From: Xanthostigma xanthostigma
Taxonomy: Eukaryota; Arthropoda; Insecta; Raphidioptera; Raphidiidae
Length of the DNA: 64,000 nucleotides
Reading direction: 5' to 3'
Assembly (NCBI GenBank): GCA_963575645.1
Contig: OY754464.1
Location: 65,136,948 to 65,200,947 of the forward strand
The notes below the pieces were generated by a model, which saw nothing but the letters and a program-made list of their open reading frames with translations, was not told the DNA's origin and did not search any database. Shown here piece after piece: positions 10,545 to 20,228 of this stretch (positions within the stretch are counted from its first letter, which is position 1; each line of letters opens with the position of its first letter). The position numbers and the translations under genes were made by a program.

Positions 10545-11187
10545 AGGCCCCCATACACCTCGTTCTTTTTTGGCAGTTTTAACCGCCGGGTAAAACTGTA
10601 CGGTTAATTTAAACACGAACAACGGCCATATCCACACAGAGGCGTAGTTTCGTTCAGTTTTTCTGAAGTCGTGGCATCATTAATACGATCTGCTTTGATG
10701 GAAAATACAATAATATTGATATTATTTTATGTTTAATAAACATTAATAAACAATATAATGCAAAAATAATTAATAAAATTGATTGATATTTGTCTAAATT
10801 AGAGTGTTTTATTTGACACCATTATTTTTTCCTCTAAATTAATCAATATGTTTATAGCAATTTTCATTTATTTTTGTCAAAATTGCTTAGCACTAAAACG
10901 GTTAAAATATAAATCAATACTCAAACTAATTACAATCATTTAATTAATATGACTTATTTGCTGTACGTCGCACCACTGAATAAACACGTCGATTCTTATC
11001 GGAAAGCGCCACACATTACGATTTAAAACGACAACCAGCAAACACGTCGTGTTTAAAATCAAGATTCGGCAGATAAAAAAACTGCCGTGTTTCATCGACA
11101 GTTTTTGCCCATACACTTCGGTTTTGACCGACGTGTTTTATCGTGACGATGAAAACTGCCAAAAAAGAACGAGGTGTATGGGGGCCT
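10545..11187. mobile_element. Harbinger-type MITE 1
   Basis: The terminal inverted repeats are nearly perfect over about 35 bases, starting AGGCCCCCATACACCTCG. The element is flanked by TAA at 10542-10544 and 11188-11190. A 3-bp TWA duplication with this kind of end is typical of PIF/Harbinger elements. The 643-bp interior has no reading frame of note. Confidence 0.8.
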
Positions 11188-11398
11188 TAAACTCGTATCA
11201 TGCACTGTGGCGACCGCCGCGATAGTAGAAGATTGTTTACGAAAACTATGGCTACTTTCCTGTCTGTGTTTTAATTAGAAACTATTACTATTAGATTGGA
11301 AAAAACACATTTCTTGTTGTAATTTACACACTAGCGCGAGAAGGATAATTTTGCTACATGAAAAGCAGATATTTTATAGGAGGCCGTGTAAAAAAAAT

Positions 11399-11518
11399 TA
11401 GGCAATGTTACATTGAAGAGCGCTAGAGAGAGAGAGAAGATGTAATAAATAGTTGCTACAACTATTTGTTAGATTTATTACATTTTCTCTCTCTTTCTCT
11501 CTAATGTAACATTCCCTA
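11399..11518. repeat. Hairpin with GA-rich arms
   Basis: 'Ggcaatgttacatt' plus a GAGAGA tract and 'gatgtaataaat' is mirrored by 'atttattacat', TCTCTC and 'aatgtaacattccc'. The loop is short. It is probably a small MITE. Confidence 0.55.
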
Positions 11519-11519
11519 A

Positions 11520-11610
11520 ATACTTTTGACGTGATAACGTCTTATAAATTGATGAAACACCGGCTGCACGTACGAAAAAGAGTAACGTTCCGCAAGCGAG
11601 AGCGCGATAT
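11520..11610 (-). repeat. Fragment of dispersed repeat R (end segment)
   Basis: 'Gacgtgataacgtcttataa' and 'caccggctgca' match the end of the longer R copies at 17763-18419 and 31879-32587. Only about 90 bases are present here, directly after the GA-rich hairpin. Confidence 0.6.
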
Positions 11611-12278
11611 AAGCGATAGTCTCTCTCTTCTCGCGTGACGTCATAGAGTAGTGTGCGTTCAAAATTTTTTTCGGCTGTTCCAGCGAAAGCTACATCTGAC
11701 AGATGGCCAGATAAATTATACGGTTTGTTAACAAATATATAATATATATACATTTATTTATATATACATTTAAAAAAATGTCTTTTATAATTGCTTAAAA
11801 ATATGTATTTTGCTTTGGTTGATCAAATTATTAGTCGGTAAAAATATAGTTTGACAGCTACTAAAATTTAGGTTATGTATTATTAAATATGATATTCGAA
11901 CGGTCTCTCTCGCTCCCCAATAGTTGCTACACTAGTATTAAAATCAGGCCAGTAAATTTCTAGCCGGTTTTCATCTTTATATCCAACTGAACGTTATAAC
12001 CGGCCTTTCTTATTTTCCAATAATCATCCATCCTTGTTCCAAGGGTACACTTATATTACGTCATTCAAATTTGGAACAAGAGTATTCATTAAACATGGTG
12101 TGGCTTGACTTGGCCTGGATCTAAATGTTATATTTAGGTATATTTGCGGTCGCAAGGGAAAGTGGCCTATATCGGATGTTTTGATTAAAATTGAACTAAT
12201 GAATAGTGACCTTCTAACCCCTTATTTAGGATGAGCGGCGCATATGTAATGTAATGCGTTGGATATGACCTGCTATTC
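11611..12278. other. No recognised feature
   Basis: AT-rich sequence with TATA-type simple repeats near 11735-11775. No gene or bounded element is seen. Confidence 0.5.
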
Positions 12279-12281
12279 TAA

Positions 12282-12866
12282 AGCCGGGACCGCACATTGG
12301 GGCCAATGTTGGTGCCAACAACGCTCGGCCAATATGTGGATCGAGATTATAGTGTTGGTGCCAATGTTTGCTCCAACGTTGGACGTTGTCCGTCTTGTGT
12401 CAGTTTTTTGACGAAACATCAAAGGGAATTTGTCCCAACGCAAAGTTCGTGTATTCGGCCACACATTGGCGTGTAAAACGCCAACCAGTCTTTAGTATCT
12501 GATGAAGCGAGTGACAACGTCGTAATATTATTTAAAATTATAAATGATGTCATCAAAGGAGACATGGTCAAATGAAAATGTATTACTGTTTTTGGAGCTG
12601 TATCAAGCAGAACCAGTTTTATGGAATCCAATAATTAAAGACCACAAAAATAGAAACGGACGTTTTTTTTTTTTGGTTTTGTAGAAAAATAATATTATGA
12701 TAAGCAGCACTTAGCACAGCAACCGCACCCACAGCCACTTCTAGGTCCGACATGTTGATGTTGGCTCTGCTTGGAACTAACTGAGGTTGGCTCCAATAAA
12801 TCCCAATGTGTGGACGCTTTTCAAAAATAATACCGCCAACACTGGCCACATTGTGCAGTCCCGAGG
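12282..12866. mobile_element. Harbinger-type MITE 2
   Basis: The imperfect terminal inverted repeats ('gggaccgcacattgg' versus inverted 'ccacattgtgcagtccc') are flanked by TAA at 12279-12281 and 12867-12869. It is 585 bp long. Internal repeats of 'ccaatgttgg' type lie near both ends. Short reading frames inside do not look like protein. Confidence 0.75.
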
Positions 12867-12898
12867 TAACGCATAACAGAAATGATTATTATCAATTA

Positions 12899-13357
12899 AG
12901 GCTAGTTTACACAGTGCGAGCTGCTGACCAGACAGTAGACAGCTACTCGACTTGTCTACTCGTACGCCAGTAGCTCGGCTCGCCTTTGCTGTCTACACAA
13001 TACGAGTAGCTGCTGTCCAGTCTTGCGAGTTGCCAGGATGTCGAGTGAACGTGTTATGAAAAAAACGGTGATACAAAACACGGGTTCCGCTTAGTAGACT
13101 ATCCCGCTCGCACTGGCGAGCTACTGCCGAACGCGTCCAAACGATGCGAGCGACGGCCGAGCTGCTGTCATGTACGAGTTGCTGGCGGGCGAGCATGCGA
13201 GTGAAAACAAAAAATGTTGAAGTAACTCGGATGCGAGCTACTATCTAACTCGCACGTGCGAGTTACTCGTAAGTGACGTCCAAACAGTGCGAGTTACTAC
13301 AGTGCAGCTACTCGGCAAACTGACTCGTACGCTAGCTCGCACTGTGTAAACTAGCCA
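12899..13357. mobile_element. Harbinger-type MITE 3 with CGAGYTACT subrepeats
   Basis: Its termini pair as GGCTAGTTTACACAGTGCG and its inverse, with TTA on both sides (12896-12898 and 13358-13360). The interior carries many copies of 'gcgagctactg' or 'gcgagttact' in both orientations, so the whole 459-bp unit can fold on itself. It begins only 29 bp after MITE 2's target duplication. Confidence 0.75.
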
Positions 13358-13360
13358 TTA

Positions 13361-13859
13361 GGCATTAATTTTACTTACAGTTATTATTATATAACATTTT
13401 CATTCATTATACAGTAAAAAATCCATAAGTTTCTTTGGTTACTTATACCTCCTTTTAATCGGCGGGTTTAAAATTTTTTTTTAACCCTTTTTCTATTCCA
13501 ACGTTTACATCCGTAAATTTTTAATGTTGTTTTATATTTTAATGGTTGTTTATATCATGCAAATAAGAATATTGCAATGTACTTTTCGTTTATCTTTGTA
13601 CCACTTTGCCCTGCAGTCTTAGATATAAATACAACCACTTGCACAAGCCCTTTAGATATTCTCATTATATTCATATTATAACTTCTTTACTCCGAGATTT
13701 CCTTGATTTAAAAACTTTCAAGGTTTCTCTATAATGCTTACGTAAATGCTACGTACGAACCCTGGCCTGGGTACGTGTCGCTATTTATAAAATAATAAAC
13801 CCTAATTTTAAAATTATTTATATACTTTACCTTCAAATCTAGCAAGTATTAATTTTCTT
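13361..13859. other. No recognised feature
   Basis: AT-rich, with no reading frame, RNA gene or repeat boundary that I can support. Confidence 0.5.
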
Positions 13860-14440
13860 AAGGCCACTGCACACGAGGCTGGAAACACTGCTAGAAAGGA
13901 CTTCTGCTGCCCGATATGCTGGCTACTGGGCTGAAAATGACGTCACTGCGGGCTTGCCTGCTAGCTCACAAGATAGATTTTAAAATTAGAACAGGGGCTA
14001 TTTATCTTGCTAGATCCTGTGCTTGCTCTGAGCAAAAAACCAATCAGGAAACTGTATCTTGTCACGTGGGTGACATAAACGCCCACAAACCAACATGACG
14101 TAATTCTGCATAGCGCTCTCTGATGATTCGGCACGTCATCCTATGGAGAAAGAGAGAGAGACTTCAGAATGCAGACGCACGCATGATTATGTAAAGGCCG
14201 CTGCACACGAGACTGGAAACACTGCTTGGACTTCTGCTAGCCGGCAGGCTGGGTACAAGGCTGGAAATGACGTCACTGCGTGCACGCCTGCTGGCTCACA
14301 AGATAGATTTTAAAATTACAACAGGGTCTATTTTCTTGCTAGGAGATAGGGACAAGAACCAATTAGGAAACAGTACCTTGTCACGTGAGTGACATGCACA
14401 AACGCCCACAAACCACCATGACGTCATTCTGCTCAGAGTC
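13860..14440 (+). repeat. Two direct units, each starting AAGGCC(A/G)CTGCACACGAG
   Basis: Unit 1 starts at 13860 and unit 2 at 14194, a 334-bp period. They share 'ctggaaacactgct', 'atgacgtcactgcg', 'ctcacaagatagattttaaa', 'cttgtcacgtg' and 'cgcccacaaacca'. The start resembles the AAGGCC ends of the Harbinger-type MITEs upstream. A matching inverted end was not found, so these may be two truncated tandem copies. Confidence 0.6.
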
Positions 14441-15056
14441 AGATAACAGACATTTTTTGCTCTGTGTTTATATTTGAACTGTCACTGCGCGCGCACCCGA
14501 TCTATCCACAAAGCAAGCTTGAAAAGACGTGTCGAGTGAAGCGAGCACATGAAAGCAGTTATTAAACCAGCGCTAGAAAACTAGTAGTCAAATCTAGCGG
14601 CAAATCCAGCCTTTATACTATACTAGTGTTAAATGGGTCACTTTACGACCGCTATAATATTCATGAAACTTAACTATTTCTTAGCCGGTAGTGTCACAAC
14701 TACTATTTGAATGTTTCTGAAAATGTATGTCTACATAATGTTTTAGTACAAGATCCGACTTCGTGATTGCTACGTCCATCTGTTTTTTAATCAAAACACA
14801 TTTTTTAGTAATAGAGAAATACGGTTTTGCAGGGTTGCCTATCAAAATGTGGCCGCAAGTATTTTGAAATAAAATTTTATTACTTATTCAATTCTTTTTA
14901 AAACAGTTTCATTTATTTGTTTTGATGATATAATATGAAAGTTATGCAATCGGTCAATAGCGGAAATATCATATTATTTGCTGCAGTAGAATTTGTCAGA
15001 CTTTTGAACTGATAAGTTGTGATCGAGTTTTTTGATTATTTAATTTCTGATATGAG
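14441..15056. other. No recognised feature
   Basis: No gene is seen. The segment is moderately AT-rich without clear repeats. Confidence 0.45.
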
Positions 15057-15059
15057 GAC

Positions 15060-15230
15060 AGCGTGGTGTAATGGTCAGCGTGCTGGCCTTTGGATCGCAC
15101 TGTCGTGGGTTCGAATCCCACATCTGCTCATGGATATTTTGTGTTTGTCGTTTAGACCCAGCTTTGATATTTAATGATACTGGCCAGATACCAAGAGGTA
15201 GTGCCATCCCCCAAGTGATATTCTCTTGTA
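15060..15230 (+). mobile_element. tRNA-derived SINE head and body
   Basis: Positions 15062-15127 have a polymerase III A box ('tggtgtaatggtcagc') and B box (GGTTCGAATCC) at tRNA-like spacing, with a T-arm 'cgtgggttcgaatcccac'. It is not a functional tRNA: acceptor and anticodon pairing are poor. The body runs directly into LINE coding sequence at about 15240. Confidence 0.65.
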
Positions 15231-15239
15231 TATGTGCAT

Positions 15240-15944
15240 ATGCTCTATATATGTGGATATATACAAAATACAGTTCAATTCCTTGGGTTGACTATTGACA
15301 CCAGTATGTCATTTGCTTGTCACATTGATAAGATAGTCAAAAAAATCAGCAAAAGTTCATATCTACTTCGTTCCTTAACTAGACAGGCTACTCAAGAAAT
15401 TTTAATTACCGCATATTATGCACTGATTGAGTCACGAATAAGGTATGCCATAATATTTTGGGGAAAGTTCCCTCACATTTACGATGTCTTCATTGCGCAA
15501 AAGAAAATTATTCGTATAATTATGGGCGTTAAGTCAAGGTCGTCCTGCAGAAATGGGTTCAAAAATTACGTCTTTTAACTGTTTATGGTATATTTGTGCT
15601 GGAATGTATAATGTTTTGCAAGAGTAATCAAAGTATCTTTAATCAGAGAAATACAATACACAAGCATAATACTAGGAATAAAAATAATTTTGTAGGTATT
15701 AATTCTAATCTTTCTGTTGTACAAAATGGTACTTACAATATAATCACAAAAATCTGCAACAAATTACCATACAAACTATTCAATTTAGATCCACTTAAAC
15801 TAAAAAAACATGTTAAAAACATTTTAATTGAAGAAACTTTGTACAATTTAAATGACTATTTTAAGATAGATTTTTATAAATATCAATTGTAACTTTAATA
15901 TGACGCATTCTACACTGTATTCACAGTATTCCAGAATAAAGCTA

Positions 15945-15975
<31 letters not shown>
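15240..15975 (+). pseudogene. LINE reverse transcriptase 3' end with (TTA)n tail
   Basis: Translation gives the C-terminal part of a Jockey/CR1-like reverse transcriptase: 'QFLGLTID' (the thumb-region motif), 'YYALIESRIRYAIIFWG', 'GVKSRSSCR', then after a frameshift near 15545-15590 'LECIMF' and 'HKHNTRNK'. The last frame stops at 15890-15892. An AATAAAG signal lies at about 15936 and a (TTA)n tail at 15950-15975. The piece corresponds to the last quarter of ORF2, 5' truncated and frameshifted. The tail and the HNTRNK motif match the fragment at 53695-54150, so both come from related families. Confidence 0.8.
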
Positions 15976-15978
<3 letters not shown>

Positions 15979-16311
15979 CAATTGAATATACCTTTAAAAA
16001 AAAAAAATCTGATGTGATATGTTCTGTGATATCGTAAGAACAATGGTGTTTAAAGATATGTGAATACAGTGTTGTGTATAATTCTGACATAAGGTATGGG
16101 ATAAATATTATTATTTTCAAAAAAAATAGTTGTCACGTGGTTGAAATATTTTTCTTTTCGCATAATATAGTTTTTTTATTAAACACCAATGCGACTGAAA
16201 CGAAACAATGTTATATAACTCCTTAACGCAGTGAATTTAATGACCCTGGCAGTCGAAGCACACTTTTTATCTACTTATAAAAAAAAAAAATCTTTTATAT
16301 TCTTGTATATA

Positions 16312-16691
16312 CAGTCAAACTTGATTGATTGAGAACTGGGTAAGCGAGAAAACTCTCAAAGTGAGAGTAATTGCTAGGTACCTTCTTTGTAACCCTCTAA
16401 AACCTCGATAAGAGAAAGACGTTTTCACTCATGTACCTCTATAACTGAGAATACTACTTGCCTGTACCTTTATAAGCGATAGTCGAACGTATTAATAGTT
16501 CCACGAAATTTAAAAGTGAGTCTTAAATAGTTGAACTAACTATCATTGTTTTTATATAGTTTTATAGACCTCTTTAAGTACGAAAGGCCACTCCCGTACC
16601 TCTATAAGCTAGAAACTCGGGTTAGTGAAAAACCTCTATACGCGAAAAATAGTCGCAGTCACTTGAAGTCTTGCTTATCCAGGTTCGACTG
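16312..16691. mobile_element. pogo-type MITE 1
   Basis: It starts CAGTCAAACTTGATTG and ends 'tccaggttcgactg', flanked by TA at 16310-16311 and 16692-16693. The interior repeats 'cctctataagcga'-like motifs. A TA duplication with CAGT ends suggests the Tc1/mariner-pogo group. A second copy is at 39577-40024. Confidence 0.65.
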
Positions 16692-16698
16692 TATAATG

Positions 16699-16871
16699 TA
16701 TATATGTTACGGTAAATGTAAACTCTTGGGAAATGTACACATTTACCGTAAAATGTGCCGGAGAATGTGTACATTAAATGTAGATATTGCGGCAAATGTA
16801 CACATTCTCCAGCACATTTTACGGTAAATGTGTACATTTCCCAAGAGTTTACATTTACCGTAACATATATA
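16699..16871. repeat. Long hairpin with TTACGGTAAATG arms
   Basis: Arms of about 77 bases (16699-16775 and 16795-16871) are nearly perfectly inverted, and each contains internal 'aaatgtacacatttaccg' repeats. The loop is about 20 bases. It lies between a pogo-type MITE and a PLE-like element. Confidence 0.7.
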
Positions 16872-16881
16872 TTATTTTATT

Positions 16882-17177
16882 CAATAAATAAAAATATAAA
16901 AAATAATTAATATTTAATTTCTAATTCGCTTTATATAAAATTTTTTTAATATTAATTAGAGTCAAAATATTTTTTCAATATTTTGATTCTAATTAATATT
17001 TTGAAAGAATTTTATATAAAGCGAATTAGAAATTAAATATTAATTATTTTTTAGATTAGTTCTGAAGAATTGAAACGTTAATGTATTAATTATATTTTTT
17101 GTTAATATATTGTCTGATAAATTGGTCGATAATTTTATTTATTGAAGAGTTCTAATCAGACGTTAATCAAAGATTTG
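16882..17177 (+). mobile_element. Palindromic PLE-like element, copy e, with hammerhead-like core
   Basis: The 14-bp duplication TATATTATTTTATT (16868-16881 and 17178-17191) is exact. The 5' end starts CAATAAATAAAAA and the 3' tail ends 'gttaatcaaagatttg'. The centre holds a separate near-perfect inverted repeat (16900-16965 against 16980-17051). On the plus strand 17068-17086 reads CTGAAGA, three bases, GAAACGTT: the hammerhead-like core with stem II lost. Confidence 0.75.
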
Positions 17178-17191
17178 TATATTATTTTATT

Positions 17192-17762
17192 CTTTAAACT
17201 TTTTAGAATTTGGAGAAACTTTGGTTCTGGGAGGAAATTTTTCTTCTTTTTGTCTAGCTTAAGTTTTCACATCATTACAGCCCCCCCCCCACTGCGTTTA
17301 AAATAGTAATTCACACTCTAGATACATAACCTACTATTTTATACGTATCCCATATTATAAAATATCTGTTTTTACGCTCTTTTGACAGTATAATTTTAAA
17401 ACAAACTTCATTTATATTTGATTGTTTATGAAAATTAGTATTCGCGCCTACTGTTGTTTTACATGTATTTCTAATGTTAGCTGATAGGTAGCTTATGGAA
17501 ATGACTATTGAATTGGTCAGATCGCGTATAGTTTTGTTTTTCATGTAAAGCAGCTATTTTATAAGTTGATCAAAAAATTATAAATTTCAATGTTTTTTTT
17601 TTAATTGCTAGTAGAGTTCATGTTAAATTGTACCAACAGTAGGTGTACCCTATTGACATAAATTTTTATAGATAGTTACATAATTACTAGATATTCATTT
17701 CTATTATTATCAACACTGTGAATAGCTGATCACAGCTGAACCAGTGATATTAAAAGTTAAAA
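17192..17762. other. No recognised feature
   Basis: Contains a C-run of about 11 at 17280-17291. No gene or bounded element is seen. Confidence 0.5.
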
Positions 17763-18419
17763 AAAAGTTAGTTGTCTGTAAAGTCGGTTTACGGACGATA
17801 GTTTTACGTGATAACGTATTCCGTAATACATAACCTAAACCTCCCAAAATTTGGTTTCAATCCGCTTATCCTTGGTGTCGGAATGATAAGAAATGTCAAA
17901 AGTGACGTTTGCAACTGTCAAAGTATTATGTTCTAATAATAATTAGTTATTCCAATACTTAACTTAGAAGGCGTTGCATTTCACAAAATACTAATGTCAA
18001 AAAATTGAATTAAACATTAGAAATGCAGCCGTTTTCATGTTAAGACAAGACATACGTTATCGTCTAATTTCCATGTACGGCAAACAAAGACGACCGACCG
18101 CGTCGCGCCATGCATTAGACAACATTGCATTTATACAGCTATTTTTCTATATAAATTTGTATAAAAAAACTGTTTAGGGCAAATTCTGTTATACGAAATC
18201 TATGTAAAATGTTCTCCTCTTTCGTTTAAGACTGGTTTCAAACCGATCTGATTTGAATTGAGCGAGAAATTAGCAAAAAGCACGCACAGGGTCAGGCGGA
18301 ACGTTACGCGTTACGAACGTTAGGAACGTTACACTTTTTCGTGCATGCAGCCGGTGTTTTATCAATTTATAAGATTGGTGATTCATCAATTTATAAGACG
18401 TTATCACGTCAAAAAAAAA
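17763..18419 (+). repeat. Dispersed repeat R, copy 1
   Basis: About 650 bp, almost identical to the inverted copy at 31879-32587 and related to 58172-58640. It starts 'gttagttgtctgtaaagtcg' and ends 'gacgttatcacgtc' plus an A-run. An ACGTGATAACGT motif occurs near both ends in inverted orientation, so it is probably a non-autonomous DNA transposon. It has no coding frame. Confidence 0.7.
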
Positions 18420-19137
18420 TTGCTAGTAAGTTGTAGTTACCCAGTTTATTTTCTGTTTCCTGGAAACAGTTATATATTTATTGTAGTACCTATTGACTTT
18501 CATAAAGACGAACAGTTTAATTTGTGTTTGTTTGTCAGCTAAGCTACTGAACGCATTTAAAAATATATATACATATTGCATATTATATTACAAATTACAT
18601 ATACATAGTGAATAAATTAACTATTTTAGTCGTTTTTTTGAAGTCTGTTAAAAATCACCGGAGTGGCACATTTTGTTGAGATCGACGGTTTTATCAACGA
18701 AACGTGCCGGCTCGCTATTATGGATAGGTAGCTAGGAATCATGAATGGGGACCTACGTTTGTCCCTATATACATATACACACCCCCACCGATCCCACACA
18801 GACCCATTCATCACAACCGTATTTCTATTCCCACTTCTGGCGTTTGTAAACAATAGGGTTACGTCACACATTCACAGCCCACTGATGGAATTTATAAAAT
18901 GAGATTAATTATTATTATCTATTCAAATTCTGCTATACTATCGTAAATAGCTTCGTTAAGACTACTATTTCTGGTTCAGAATTTTCTCAGAAAAATTCAG
19001 TTTTTTATTTCGACACTTTACGCTTAAATCACTTATTAATTTTTTCTGTATTTTTTCGAATTGATAATTGTTAGGTATTATACTGTTATAGTTTTTACAA
19101 CGTTGGTTACAATTTAAAAACAGTTTTTAATCATCTA
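18420..19137. other. No recognised feature
   Basis: AT-rich, with no supported gene. A GC-richer patch near 18740-18870 has a weak inverted 'tgaatggg/cccattca' pair only. Confidence 0.45.
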
Positions 19138-19345
19138 AATATATAAATAGAAACAGTAACTGACTGACTAATCTATCAACACACAGCTCAAACTACTGGA
19201 CGGATCGGGCTGAAGTTTGGCACACAGATAGTTATTATGACGTAGGCATCCGCTAAGAACAGATTTGTGAAAATTCAACCCCTAAAAGGTTGTAACGGGG
19301 ATTTAAAATTTGTATAGAGAAATCATATAATATATGTAGATGTAT
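19138..19345 (+). repeat. Fragment of a common insect interspersed repeat
   Basis: It contains 'tgactgactaatctatcaac', 'ctactggacggatcgggctg' and 'cccctaaaaggttgtaacgg'. The phrasing, with an 'actactgga.cgat' block, is like internal sequence of non-autonomous Helitron-like elements. No ends are defined. Confidence 0.35.
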
Positions 19346-19847
19346 CAATTCGAAAATGCGCAGGATTACTCCTGTCAACAAACAAATAAACACGTGTTTC
19401 ATGCTTTTTCAATAACAATTCCTACAGAGGGTGAAAAGAGGTAAATAGTCTAAAAATCAACATGGGTGTCATTTTCAAGGTTTGTTAGGACGTTGATCAC
19501 GTGAATGTCATCAATTTTTGAAATTCATTAGGAGGGGATCTACGTCGAGAAACGAGTAACTAATAATGGGAATGCATCCGTGTTTCGTCTTAGTCGCGTG
19601 CAAAGTCGCGGGTAACGGCTATACTTTTAAAATATTTAGAGTTTGTTTTGGTAAATGGATGATAATACTTATTTATCACCAATTTATTGTGCTATTCTAG
19701 AGTTAGAAATTACAGTGTTGATAATTTTTGTCACTTTCTAACAAATTTGACATTACATAAGTCAGTAAAGTGAAACAGAAAATTCACAATACCGTAAATT
19801 CTAATTTTAACAATGCAGAATGGCGACAATTTAATCTTTATTGAATA

Positions 19848-20228
19848 CTAGCGGAAAGGTCCGGCTTCGGCCGAATTTGTAGATTGCCACTGTTTTTCGT
19901 CGACTTATACGTTGCAAAATTTGTCTCCACTAAAAGCTCTTTTATTTTAACGCGATAAATGTTCATTCTAAATATTGGTGAAAAAAATGTTGAAGTCAGA
20001 TGAGTAGTTTTGGAGATTACCTCCTACACTCAAATCTTTGATTAACGTCTGATTAGAACTCTTCAATAAATAAAATTATCGACCAACTTTTCAGACAATA
20101 TATTAAGAAAAAATATCAATATTTTTTGTTAATATATTGTCTGAAAAATTGGTCGATAATTTTATTTAATGATGATTACCTCCTACATCCAAACTTACAC
20201 ATTTTACCTATTTATAAATTAGCATAGA
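19848..20228 (-). mobile_element. Helitron-like element, family B, copy 4, interrupted
   Basis: On the minus strand it starts TCTATGCTAATTTATAAATAGG and ends in CTAG (19848-19851), matching the intact short copy at 53006-53246. It is interrupted by a palindromic element at 20029-20173 plus one duplicated 14-mer. Removing that insertion restores the family B sequence. Confidence 0.65.
20029..20173 (-). mobile_element. Palindromic PLE-like element, copy b
   Basis: It is inserted in a Helitron-like copy and flanked by an exact 14-bp duplication GATTACCTCCTACA (20015-20028 and 20174-20187). The tail is on the left ('caaatctttgattaacgtc') and the arms are inverted around 'aaaaaatatcaatatttttt'. 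Because the host element is known, both ends are well fixed. Confidence 0.8.

Noticed and set aside
11478-11753. 91-residue open frame on the minus strand
   Set aside because: It spans a hairpin arm and a repeat R fragment, so it is not a conserved gene.
12993-13196. 67-residue open frame in Harbinger-type MITE 3
   Set aside because: It comes from the CGAGYTACT subrepeats and has no similarity to transposase.
16310-17191. One single complex transposon
   Set aside because: The TA-flanked pogo-type MITE, the TTACGG hairpin and the 14-bp-flanked element each have their own boundaries.
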